A program made the translations under genes and the position numbers. Below, piece after piece: positions 1-5,680 of a stretch of 7,273 nucleotides of DNA; position 1 is the stretch's first letter; each line of letters starts with the position of its first letter. The notes below the pieces were generated by a model. It saw only the letters and a program-made list of their open reading frames with translations, did no database searches and was not told the origin of the DNA. Source of the stretch: Thermodesulfovibrionales bacterium (GTDB lineage: Bacteria > Nitrospirota > Thermodesulfovibrionia > Thermodesulfovibrionales > Dissulfurispiraceae); NCBI GenBank assembly GCA_021129835.1, contig JAJOKM010000072.1, positions 1-7,273 of the forward strand. Reading direction: 5' to 3'.

Positions 1-56
1 AATGAGTAATGAGTAATGAGTAATGAGTAATGAGTAATGAGTAATGAGTAATGAGA
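1..56. repeat. Heptanucleotide tandem repeat, 8 copies of AATGAGT
   Basis: Eight head-to-tail copies of a 7-bp unit fill the left edge; the last copy ends in A instead of T, and the array may continue outside the window. The unit contains TAA and TGA, and 7 is not a multiple of 3, so every forward frame is closed. The array therefore cannot be coding and bounds the start of the next gene. Arrays like this usually vary in copy number through replication slippage. Confidence 0.95.
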
Positions 57-69
57 CAAGGTACCCTCA

Positions 70-88
70 ATACTCGATACTCGATACT
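70..88. repeat. Short second heptanucleotide repeat (ATACTCG)
   Basis: ATACTCG occurs twice and is followed by a partial ATACT. It is a different 7-bp unit from the array just upstream and ends 4 bp before the preferred start codon of the membrane protein gene. It occupies the place where a ribosome binding site would be expected. Confidence 0.8.
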
Positions 89-92
89 AACT

Positions 93-581
93 ATGAAGTG
101 GCATAACCACCGCATAACCGCTGGAGTAATTGTATTTGCGGCAGTAGGTAATATCATCCCTGCAATCGCCGCGGTTTTGGGCAGTACTTTCCCTGACCGC
201 ATAGAAGGAAAAATGGGTAGTGAGGAGCAAAGAAAAAGACATCGTAAAGGATCGCATTGGTTCGTTCCTTATGTTTTAGTTGCTGTTGCTTTGCTATTTT
301 TAGCCTCCCATAAAGGAGTTAACAGCGTTAGTATTGATATGGTGCAGGATATTTCTCTAACTTTAGGTGCAATTTACCCAGTACTAATTTATTTGCTTGC
401 TTTTTTCTTTATCGGTGCTTTGTTGCATATAGCTTTTGATTCTATATGCGGAAAAGTTCCCTCTCTTTACCCTAAAAAGAGGTTTGGGATTAAATTGTTT
501 AAGGTTGGCTCTACAAAAGAATATGCATTAGTTTTTTTAGTAATAGCGATAAGCGGTTTGGTAATTTGGGGGCAACTTTGA
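93..581 (+). CDS. YdjM/DUF457-family membrane-bound metal-dependent hydrolase
   Basis: A 162-aa inner-membrane protein of the YdjM/DUF457 type (PF04307), a family annotated as membrane-bound metal-dependent hydrolases of unknown substrate. Seen in the sequence: an N-terminal HNHRITAG motif, then GSTFPDRIEG with a conserved PD, a basic RKRHRKGSH loop whose histidines fit metal binding, and GALLHIAFDSICGK followed by YPKKRFGIKLFKVGS near the C terminus. About four hydrophobic segments surround these motifs (roughly residues 10-30, 56-72, 90-116 and 143-160). The ATG at 93 is preferred because it puts the HxHR motif at the N terminus as in relatives; an ATG at 51, inside the repeat array, would add 14 unlikely residues. 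Neither start has a clear Shine-Dalgarno. It leads the rightward cluster, 45 bp before pncC. Family call good; enzymatic activity unproven. Confidence 0.8.
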   Translation: MKWHNHRITAGVIVFAAVGNIIPAIAAVLGSTFPDRIEGKMGSEEQRKRHRKGSHWFVPYVLVAVALLFLASHKGVNSVSIDMVQDISLTLGAIYPVLIYLLAFFFIGALLHIAFDSICGKVPSLYPKKRFGIKLFKVGSTKEYALVFLVIAISGLVIWGQL

Positions 582-626
582 ATTCGTTAAAAAACATGTT
601 CTTAGCTGACTATAAAAATTAGATCC

Positions 627-1100
627 ATGATTGAGCAAGAGGCAGGAAATTTACTTCGCCAGAAAGGGCTGACCCTGGGGGTAGTCGAATCAGCCACTGG
701 CGGGCTAATATCTCACCTGATAACCAATATCCCCGGTAGCTCAGACTACTATATGGGGTCGGTTACTGCTTATAGCAATGAGGTCAAGATTAAGGTATTA
801 GGGGTGAAAGAGGATGTCATCAATAAATATGGCGCCGTTAGCGCCCAGGTGGCTGAGGAGATGGCACGGGGTGGCAGAAGAATATTAGCCTCAGATATAT
901 GTTTAGCTGATACCGGCATTGCTGGACCTGGCGGTGCTACCCCGGGAAAATCAGTGGGGCTATTTTATATAGGATTATCCCATCAGGCTGGAACCTTTAG
1001 CCGGAAACATAACTTCCACGGAGACCGAGAGCAAAACAAGCTAGATGCTGCCAAAACAGCTTTAGTCTGGCTAATGGAGTATCTGTTAGGTCTAAAATAA
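627..1100 (+). CDS. pncC: Nicotinamide-nucleotide amidohydrolase PncC (CinA C-terminal domain)
   Basis: A 157-aa stand-alone CinA C-terminal domain, the usual length of PncC, which deamidates nicotinamide mononucleotide to nicotinate mononucleotide in pyridine-nucleotide salvage in the cytoplasm. Family motifs appear in order: ESATGG (residues 21-26, holding the proposed nucleophilic Ser22; the usual form is ESCTGG, so Cys is Ala here), GSVTAYSNEVKIKVLGV (44-60), GAVSAQVAEEMA (69-80), GIAGPGG (97-103), then GKSVGLFYIGL, and GDREQNK (132-138) with the conserved Arg. The N-terminal MoaB-like domain of full-length CinA is absent and there is no room for it upstream. The ribosome binding site is weak. 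It lies 45 bp after the DUF457 gene and 23 bp before the next, so co-transcription is likely. The amidase role is inferred from family membership. Confidence 0.92.
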   Translation: MIEQEAGNLLRQKGLTLGVVESATGGLISHLITNIPGSSDYYMGSVTAYSNEVKIKVLGVKEDVINKYGAVSAQVAEEMARGGRRILASDICLADTGIAGPGGATPGKSVGLFYIGLSHQAGTFSRKHNFHGDREQNKLDAAKTALVWLMEYLLGLK

Positions 1101-1110
1101 AGCTTTTATC

Positions 1111-1116
1111 AGGAAG
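1111..1116 (+). promoter_or_regulatory. Shine-Dalgarno AGGAAG for the 91-aa gene
   Basis: AGGAAG lies 7 bp before the ATG at 1124. It supports this start and the reality of a short gene without recognisable homology. Confidence 0.6.
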
Positions 1117-1123
1117 CGAGTAT

Positions 1124-1399
1124 ATGGGCGAGGTTAAATATTTCAAACCACTTGGTGTTGCTGAAACATTCAGGCAATATTGCGTTGACAATGGACTAAA
1201 CGCAGTTACGCCTGATGACTTGTGGAGGCTTGTAGATGAGCGATATCTACAGGGTGGACTGAAGACAGACCAGATGAAATCTATTTACGGCGTTTGCTCG
1301 ACAACTCGTCTGATACCCCTTGGAGGCAGAGCGAGCGCCAATAAGACTCGTTTCACCAAAATCGGTCCAAACATCTACAGACCCATAATAATAGACTAA
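1124..1399 (+). CDS. Hypothetical 91-aa protein, possible winged-helix-like fold
   Basis: I do not recognise this protein. The case for a real gene is its good Shine-Dalgarno, tight packing (23 bp after pncC, 14 bp before the NUDIX gene) and balanced soluble composition. The first half looks helical (FRQYCVDNGL, TPDDLWRLVDERYL) and is followed by a basic, Gly-containing tail (LGGRASANKTRFTKIGPNIYRP) that could be the wing of a small winged-helix domain; that fold guess is weak. It has no signal peptide, membrane segment or Cys motif. A reverse-strand frame at 997-1191 overlaps its start but has no support. Its position suggests co-expression with PncC and the NUDIX enzyme. Confidence 0.65.
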   Translation: MGEVKYFKPLGVAETFRQYCVDNGLNAVTPDDLWRLVDERYLQGGLKTDQMKSIYGVCSTTRLIPLGGRASANKTRFTKIGPNIYRPIIID

Positions 1400-1401
1400 A
1401 T

Positions 1402-1410
1402 AGGAAAGGA
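1402..1410 (+). promoter_or_regulatory. Shine-Dalgarno for the NUDIX gene
   Basis: AGGAAAGGA ends 3 bp before the ATG at 1414. It is the strongest purine-rich site in the left cluster and sits just after the stop of the 91-aa gene, which fits translation of NUDIX from the same mRNA. Confidence 0.65.
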
Positions 1411-1413
1411 AAT

Positions 1414-1821
1414 ATGCGACGGGAAAAACAGGTTATCACTTGCTTTCTTGAATCTGATGGTGAGATACTGATTTTACGCCGCAGTGGGCAGGTTGATAGC
1501 TATCAGGGAAGATGGGCCGGAGTCAGTGGTTATATAGAGACGACCGCCGATGAGCAAGCCCTGACCGAGATAGAAGAGGAAACCAGCCTAGGCGGGGAAG
1601 ACCTTAAACTAATTAGAAGAGGTAAACCTTTGACGACTGAAGATGAGCAGATAGGTATTAAATGGGTGGTTCATCCCTATCTTTTTCACATAAAAGACCG
1701 AGGTAAAATCAAAATTGACTGGGAACATAAAGAGATGAAATGGATAGCGCCTAAAGATATAGATAACTACCAAACTGTGCCCATGCTCAAGGAGACCCTA
1801 TCCCGAGTATTTAAGAGCTAA
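1414..1821 (+). CDS. NUDIX hydrolase with divergent Nudix box
   Basis: A 135-aa NUDIX-fold protein, a family that hydrolyses nucleoside diphosphates linked to another group. The N terminus VITCFLESDGEILILRRSG forms the first strands, followed by the GRWAGVSGYIE segment. The Nudix box runs from Gly39 to Leu59. The metal-binding glutamates at Glu52, Glu55 and Glu56 are kept, but the box is two residues short, the usual Arg before the first Glu is Thr51, and the late Gly is Ser58. The tail has IDWEHKEMKWIAPKDI and a TVP motif. This layout recalls NUDIX domains that, in haloarchaeal proteins as I remember them, are fused to an eIF-2B-like domain, and here an eIF-2B-like gene faces it directly. 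The substrate cannot be told. Its TAA overlaps the opposing TAG by 4 bp, leaving no space for a terminator. Confidence 0.88.
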   Translation: MRREKQVITCFLESDGEILILRRSGQVDSYQGRWAGVSGYIETTADEQALTEIEEETSLGGEDLKLIRRGKPLTTEDEQIGIKWVVHPYLFHIKDRGKIKIDWEHKEMKWIAPKDIDNYQTVPMLKETLSRVFKS

Positions 1822-2747
1822 CCATCCTTAGCTGATTGCTTTTGCATGTTGCTAATAATTTCTTCTGGCGAAAGCAAGCCATTTTCAGTAACTATGCCAG
1901 TAACCAATTCCAGCGGTGTAATATCAAAGTGGGGGTTTTTAACCCTGACCGAGGGCGGCAATCTCCCTAATTCAACTACCTCAGATGGCTCTTTTTCCTC
2001 TAAATCAACCTCGTCACCCCTTAGCTTGGGGTCAAATTTAAGTGCTTCACATAATACATAAAAGGGAATACCGCCTCTTTCAGCAGCTAAGGCTATCTGA
2101 TAAGTGCCTATGCCATTAACCACCTTACTGTCAGCACATACCCTATCGGCGCCGACTACGACCTTATTCATCGTTGATATATAAAGCCCTATAGCTACAT
2201 CGTCGATAAAGGTAACCGGTATTCCATAAAGCCCAATTTCATGGGCAATCCTTTCCCCAGTGCGACCTGGACCTGACCGAGTAGTAATCACCTCAATACG
2301 CCTATGTTTCGCCAAGACTGTCTTTAGCAATGCCATCACCGTTGAGCTATAGCTATGAGTCATTATTTTGTCGCCATCAGCAATTAGCTCAGAGCCAAAC
2401 TGGGCAATTTGAGCAATAGCCTGTAGTGAACCATTAACCGCTTCATCAGCCGTAGAAATTGCAAGACGCTTAATTGAATCCAAGTCCATTCCCTCGGCCT
2501 GCTCGGTTATTACATTAAGCAAACGGCTGACGATATTAAAAATGGGTGCCATAGCTGGACGAGCCGACATCAATTTGTTCCCAATCTCTCTTTGTTCCAG
2601 CAAAAACTCTTTATCGCTCTCTGTCTGGCTGCACTCAGCAGCAACCCTTAATACCTTCACTGCCTGCCTTGCCAACTGACTGGCACCATGAATTTTGTCA
2701 TTCCTGATTTCATCTATCAGGCTCACGATTTCAGAACTAGTACTCAT
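1818..2747 (-). CDS. eIF-2B alpha/beta/delta-family protein (R15P isomerase-like)
   Basis: A 309-aa member of the eIF-2B alpha/beta/delta family, which in prokaryotes includes MtnA, ribose-1,5-bisphosphate isomerase (R15Pi) and aIF-2B-like proteins. Family landmarks (numbered from the ATG): MSARPAMAPIFN (60-71), MTHSYSSTV (129-137), TTRSGPGRTGER (155-166), VVVGADRV (196-203) with the conserved Asp, VVNGIGTYQIALAA, KFDP, and NPHFDITPLELVT near the C terminus. The Cys that MtnA and R15Pi carry after THx is Ser here, as in eIF-2B-type members, so isomerase activity is doubtful. The N-terminal helical region (EIVSLIDEIRNDKIHGASQLAR) is complete. An ATG at 2747 is preferred over a GTG at 2774 (318 aa); neither has a Shine-Dalgarno. 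Likely roles are sugar-phosphate isomerisation or binding of a phosphorylated nucleoside or sugar. It is convergent with the NUDIX gene. Confidence 0.85.
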   Translation of the reverse strand: MSTSSEIVSLIDEIRNDKIHGASQLARQAVKVLRVAAECSQTESDKEFLLEQREIGNKLMSARPAMAPIFNIVSRLLNVITEQAEGMDLDSIKRLAISTADEAVNGSLQAIAQIAQFGSELIADGDKIMTHSYSSTVMALLKTVLAKHRRIEVITTRSGPGRTGERIAHEIGLYGIPVTFIDDVAIGLYISTMNKVVVGADRVCADSKVVNGIGTYQIALAAERGGIPFYVLCEALKFDPKLRGDEVDLEEKEPSEVVELGRLPPSVRVKNPHFDITPLELVTGIVTENGLLSPEEIISNMQKQSAKDG

Positions 2748-2770
2748 GGCTGTTATTCTATCAGTCCCTA

Positions 2771-2800
2771 CCACAGAGGGTCAAAACTGCTCCTCTCTGG
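2771..2800. other. Imperfect inverted repeat upstream of the eIF-2B-like gene
   Basis: CCACAGAGG (2771-2779) pairs with CCTCTCTGG (2792-2800) with one mismatch and a 12-nt loop. It spans the alternative GTG start of the eIF-2B-like gene and touches the IS256-like end that begins next to it. No poly-T tract follows, so it does not look like an intrinsic terminator. Confidence 0.4.
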
Positions 2801-2834
2801 TAGTGTCAAGACTTCTGTGTAAATTCGGTTAACG
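2799..2834 (+). mobile_element. Solo IS256-like (Mutator) terminal repeat, degenerate
   Basis: GGTAGTGTCAAGACTTCTG followed by TGTAAATTCGGTTAACG resembles the tips of IS256-family elements as I recall them: GTGTCA at the outer edge, then TTCTGTGTAAA. The orientation places the element to the right, yet no transposase of this family and no opposite end was found. It marks the change from the intact left block to the decayed middle block. Family assignment is from memory of the IR pattern only. Confidence 0.4.
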
Positions 2835-2854
2835 AACAAGAAGCGTGCCTCGGG

Positions 2855-2873
2855 GGTCGGGCCAAGCTATCTA
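2855..2873. repeat. 19-nt direct repeat, copy 1
   Basis: GGTCGGGCCAAGCTATCTA is identical to 5662-5680. Both copies continue with a different base, then TTG, and both have TTGTAATTATG nearby (2885-2895 here, 5682-5692 there), so copy 1 carries about 10 extra bases between the two shared parts. It lies between the IS256-like end and the IS110 remnant. Confidence 0.85.
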
Positions 2874-2895
2874 GTTGATATTATTTGTAATTATG

Positions 2896-2909
2896 CCTAT
2901 AATTATAGG
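2896..2909. other. 14-bp perfect palindrome CCTATAATTATAGG
   Basis: A self-complementary 14-mer just before the IS110 remnant. It could be a dimeric protein-binding site, an insertion scar, or chance in AT-rich DNA. No open gene starts immediately after it except the transposase remnant. Confidence 0.5.
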
Positions 2910-3143
2910 TAGGAGGGGTCACATCTCGCTACAAATTCATGATAAAGGCGTCCTTGGAGCATATAAGATCGATAGAGAAGATAGTTTCGGAGATAGATGC
3001 AAAGATAGATAAAAAGCTTGAGAGTTACAAAAGAGCTTGGAGTAACCTATCTTAACGACAGACGGAAAGAGAGTATAACGAAGGGGCATGTCCAAAGATT
3101 GGCCGAGCTTGGTTATGAAGTGATTTTGAAGAAGGCGGGATAG
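2909..3143 (+). pseudogene. IS110-family transposase remnant with internal deletion
   Basis: Two pieces in different frames read like the ends of one IS110-type transposase. The first (2909-3055, stop at 3053) includes KFMIKASLEHIRSIEKIVSE then IDAKIDKKLESYK, like the helical linker after the DEDD RuvC-like domain in this family. The second, in the frame that ends at TAG 3141-3143, begins around 3033 with ELGVTYLNDRRKES and ends ITKGHVQRLAELGYEVILKK plus AG, like the family C terminus (pattern LGxxY...RLxxLGYxV). The pieces meet near 3025-3035, so the whole serine-containing C-terminal domain and the N-terminal catalytic domain are missing. It is non-functional. Family assignment rests on motif recall; an IS110/IS1111 origin is the best fit. 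Confidence 0.6.
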
Positions 3144-3497
3144 ACATAACTTTTATACTAACACAAGGTGATAAGTCTGGGTAGAAATGTATAGTGTGGG
3201 GAGAGGTCGATTTTTAATGGTGGTTTGAGACCCCGAAAAGGAAACTGACTAAGCCAGTTATAAGTACAAAGGAATGTTGCCACGAGCACGCAGAAGAAAT
3301 TTTTAATACCTAACTGGCTAACCCTATATCTCAACAAACATGGTGCATACGTGATGAATTTACAGAAGAAGAAAGAAACTTGACAGATACAGTGATTAGC
3401 TGGTATGCAAAAAACATAGAAAGAGTCGCTTTAGACTACCATGGCGGCTTGTGAAAGGTTTAATGAGTTCAGGAGAATATCGCATTAAGGGGAGCGA
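3144..3497. other. Decayed intergenic DNA between IS110 remnant and diguanylate cyclase gene
   Basis: No intact gene is visible in these 354 bp. Short open stretches exist: one around 3253-3309 reads VISTKECCHEHAEEIFNT before a stop, and a longer one at 3314-3454 is listed separately. The base pattern looks like coding DNA that has lost its frame. No hairpin terminator and no convincing promoter was found. Confidence 0.5.
3314..3454 (+). pseudogene. Short sensor-protein fragment, possibly a GAF-domain end
   Basis: A 46-codon open stretch with no start codon of its own, between TAA 3311-3313 and TGA 3452-3454. It includes CIRDEFTEEERNLTDTVISW then YAKNIERVAL. The pattern (F)TEEERxL...hydrophobic...IER resembles the last strand and helix of GAF domains in signalling proteins (typically FTEEDRxLL...IER). 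It lies 43 bp upstream of the broken diguanylate cyclase gene, itself a GAF protein, in the same orientation. It may be the remains of a neighbouring sensor gene. This is a motif-level guess only. Confidence 0.3.
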
Positions 3498-4199
3498 ATG
3501 TCTATTGATCATAAACCTATTGATACCCAGCTATTGTCAAACGTACAAGAATCTATTTCAGAAATAACTGATTTATCCTTTTCCACCTATGACACTAATG
3601 ATGTTTTGTTGGCTCCGTAAAAAAGTGAGGATAGACTCGCTGTCCAGATAAAATCTTATGCATCGGGCAGAGAAGAACACGAAAAATTTATTCGCAGCGG
3701 AATAAAGCAGGCATCTCTAAGAAAGGATGTATCTATACTCGCGGGAGTTGCCAATCAACACCATCTTTTTATCCCTATCTGTGTAAGCAATGCTAAACTT
3801 GTTCTTGTGAGCAGTCCATTTTACCTCGTAAGAACTGAGTTTGAGGACTTTTTGATAAAAAAGGGACAGCGCTTTGGGCTTTCCTTATCACATCTTAATT
3901 CGTGGCAAGAGGTGATTAAAGTGAGGGATTACCCTTCTGTTCAGAAGATTGGAGATCATGTAAAATTTATTGTTGAGACACTTATGCAAGGCAGCTATGA
4001 AAAGAATTTGCACCGTAAAAGATACCAGAGGGATAAAACTCTAATGGATGTGCTGTTTAACCTCCATCTGCCTATGCCCATAAAAGAGGTTTATTCCATT
4101 GTTATTGACGCAATACTGTTTTTGTTTGATGTAAACACAGTATCTATAATGGCAAAGGAAGAGAATTTTTTAGAACCGTCGTGGCATCAGGGAAGCTAA
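3498..4199 (+). pseudogene. Broken diguanylate cyclase gene, N-terminal sensory part (PocR-like plus GAF-like)
   Basis: From ATG 3498 (AAGGGGAG just upstream) one frame runs to TAA 4197-4199, interrupted only by an in-frame TAA at 3618-3620 (after NDVLLAP, before KSEDRLAVQIKS). The region before about residue 170 (SISEITDLSFSTYD, IKSYASGREEHEKFI, HHLFIPICVSNAKLVLVSS) resembles PocR-type sensory domains; a GAF-like domain begins near KEVYSIVIDAILFLFDVNTV. Near 4176 one base seems lost: shifting frame there turns PSWHQGS-stop into PVVASGKLKDDKGI. A second missing base near 4217 joins this to SIEESNPLISRSMGG and the downstream frame. With both restored, the gene runs 3498-5508, about 671 codons. 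A GTG at 3807 opens a shorter frame but is internal to the old gene. Sequencing error could mimic one lesion; three together favour real decay. Confidence 0.75.
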
Positions 4200-4239
4200 A
4201 AGATGATAAAGGCATATAAGCATAGAAGAAAGTAATCCA

Positions 4240-5508
4240 TTGATTTCCCGTTCCATGGGAGGTTTCATGCCAGCCTCAACAAATAATATTACAGAAATAT
4301 CGGAGCTTGGTTTTTCTGACAATATAACCTCTATAAATGTTTTTCCCCTTTCGTACAGCAAATCAAACTACGAGGCGGTAATGATCTACAATTCAGTTGT
4401 ACCGAGACAGGAATCTTACAGTATTTTAGAATTTTGTAAACTTATAAGCCTTGTCATTTGTAGCCTTGTTCTTCAAAATACTCGCGATAAATATATTGAT
4501 GCCCTGTTACGGTTAAAAAATTCAGTAATGAAATTACTCATTCAGCCCCGAGATCCCAACTCCATTTATGATTCAATAATCGATGCGGCTGCAGAGCTTT
4601 TGAATGCAGAGAAGGCGTCTCTTATGCTGCTGGAAGCTGACAACCTCAGGATAAAGGCTGTGAGGGGTATCAATAAATGGCTTGTGCAGGACATAAGAAT
4701 AAAGATGGGCGAATGTATTGCCGGAAAGGTACTTCAGGAAGGCAAAACTCTACATGTAAAAGAAGTGAAAAAGGAGTTGCCTTACATTAAACCAAAAAGC
4801 CATTATAAAACAGGTTCTTTTGTATGTATGCCTCTAAAATTTGGCTCTGAAACAATTGGTATTCTAAATATTACGGACAAAGCAGCAGGCGAGGAGTTTA
4901 CAGAGATGGATTTGAATCTACTAAACCACCTTGCGTCAAATATCTCCATGGTCTTAAAAATGTCCAATTATTGCTGGTTAGCCGAACAGATGAAAGAGCT
5001 TTCCATTACTGATCACCTAACAGGTCTTTTTAATAGGCGATACCTTCAGGAACGGTTTTCAGAGGAAATTTATAGATCAGAGCGTCACAACCTTACCTTT
5101 TCTCTGGAAATGTTTGATATAGATAATTTCAAGCTTTTTAATGATACAGAAGGGCATATTGCAGGAGATGATATCCTAAAGGGGATTGCTAGTGTAGCCA
5201 GTAAATCTTTAAGGATAAATGACATTATAGCCAGATTTGGAGGAGAAGAATTTGTCATTATAATGCCTCAGACAGACAAAGAAAAAAAAGAGGCATTTGG
5301 AGTTGCAGAAAGGATAAGAAAAAATATAAAAGAGTTTTTTGCCCATAAATGGGAAAAGTTTCCGCATCCGTATATAACAGTGAGTATAGGCATAGCATCT
5401 TTTCCTGACGACGGAACAAGCATAAATGAGTTGATAGAAAGCGCTGACAAAGCACTTTACCGAGCAAAATCCATGGGTAAAGACAGGATTGTTATATACA
5501 AGGATTAA
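4240..5508 (+). CDS. GAF-GGDEF diguanylate cyclase, C-terminal part of the broken gene
   Basis: This 422-codon frame is the 3' two-thirds of the gene that started at 3498. GGDEF enzymes make cyclic di-GMP from two GTP. Order (counted from 4240): remainder of a first GAF-like domain (1-60), a helical linker, a complete GAF domain (about 105-240, with AEKASLMLLE, GIAGKVL-type CIAGKVLQEG and IGILNITDK), then GGDEF (255-422) opening SITDHLTGLFNRRYL. Catalytic features are intact: DIDNFKLFND, GHIAGDD, active-site GGEEF (334-338) and a RIND inhibitory site (325-328) at the usual spacing. The frame opens with TTG 4240; ATG 4255 has no Shine-Dalgarno, but ATG 4267 has GGGAGG 4 bp upstream, so a shortened protein could still be made. 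No terminator follows; the stop abuts an antisense reverse transcriptase remnant. Confidence 0.8.
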   Translation: MISRSMGGFMPASTNNITEISELGFSDNITSINVFPLSYSKSNYEAVMIYNSVVPRQESYSILEFCKLISLVICSLVLQNTRDKYIDALLRLKNSVMKLLIQPRDPNSIYDSIIDAAAELLNAEKASLMLLEADNLRIKAVRGINKWLVQDIRIKMGECIAGKVLQEGKTLHVKEVKKELPYIKPKSHYKTGSFVCMPLKFGSETIGILNITDKAAGEEFTEMDLNLLNHLASNISMVLKMSNYCWLAEQMKELSITDHLTGLFNRRYLQERFSEEIYRSERHNLTFSLEMFDIDNFKLFNDTEGHIAGDDILKGIASVASKSLRINDIIARFGGEEFVIIMPQTDKEKKEAFGVAERIRKNIKEFFAHKWEKFPHPYITVSIGIASFPDDGTSINELIESADKALYRAKSMGKDRIVIYKD

Positions 5509-5521
5509 TATTTGCTCCAAT

Positions 5522-5677
5522 TCATGATTTTGGTTTTCTCTGGGTGGGCAAATGCAAACCGCATTGCCTAAACCTTTCTATGAATATAGTTTGGAGTTCT
5601 ACGGCTTCTTGTTCAGTTCTACAGTGGCAGGTGATGTCGTCTGCATATCTTTCAAGCTGTAGGTCGGGCCAAGCTAT
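5522..5677 (-). pseudogene. Group II intron reverse transcriptase remnant (YADD motif)
   Basis: On the minus strand a 51-residue open stretch without a start reads AWPDLQLERYADDITCHC, then RTEQEAVELQ, then ERFRQCGLHL. RYADDI followed by HC and then CGLHLxPEKTKI is the palm active-site region of group II intron-encoded reverse transcriptase/maturases. After CGLHL the frame is off by one base: the next frame gives HPEKTKI, exactly the expected continuation, before similarity ends near the diguanylate cyclase stop codon. All other RT domains, the maturase (X) and HNH domains, and the intron RNA structure (domains V/VI) were not found. It is therefore a short, frameshifted scrap. Its 5' side runs directly into copy 2 of the 19-nt repeat. 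RT identity strong; exact intron class unknown. Confidence 0.75.
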
Positions 5678-5680
5678 CTA
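5662..5680. repeat. 19-nt direct repeat, copy 2
   Basis: Identical to 2855-2873. Read on the minus strand, part of this copy encodes the AWPD residues that precede LQLERYADD in the reverse transcriptase remnant, so its inner side may belong to that gene. The flank of copy 1 does not continue as reverse transcriptase. Confidence 0.85.

Noticed and set aside
997..1191. Reverse-strand 64-codon frame across the pncC end
   Set aside because: It overlaps two better supported forward genes, lacks a ribosome binding site, and its protein has no recognisable features.
2771..2800. Intrinsic terminator for the eIF-2B-like gene or its neighbour
   Set aside because: The stem has a mismatch, a long loop and no T tract, and it lies at the 5' side of the only adjacent gene.
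3807..4199. Independent 130-aa gene starting at GTG 3807
   Set aside because: The same frame runs back to ATG 3498 with one stop codon between; the GTG is internal to the old diguanylate cyclase gene and lacks a ribosome binding site.
5209..5520. Reverse-strand frames opposite the GGDEF domain
   Set aside because: Their Phe/Cys/Tyr-rich translations are antisense shadows of a strongly conserved GGDEF domain.
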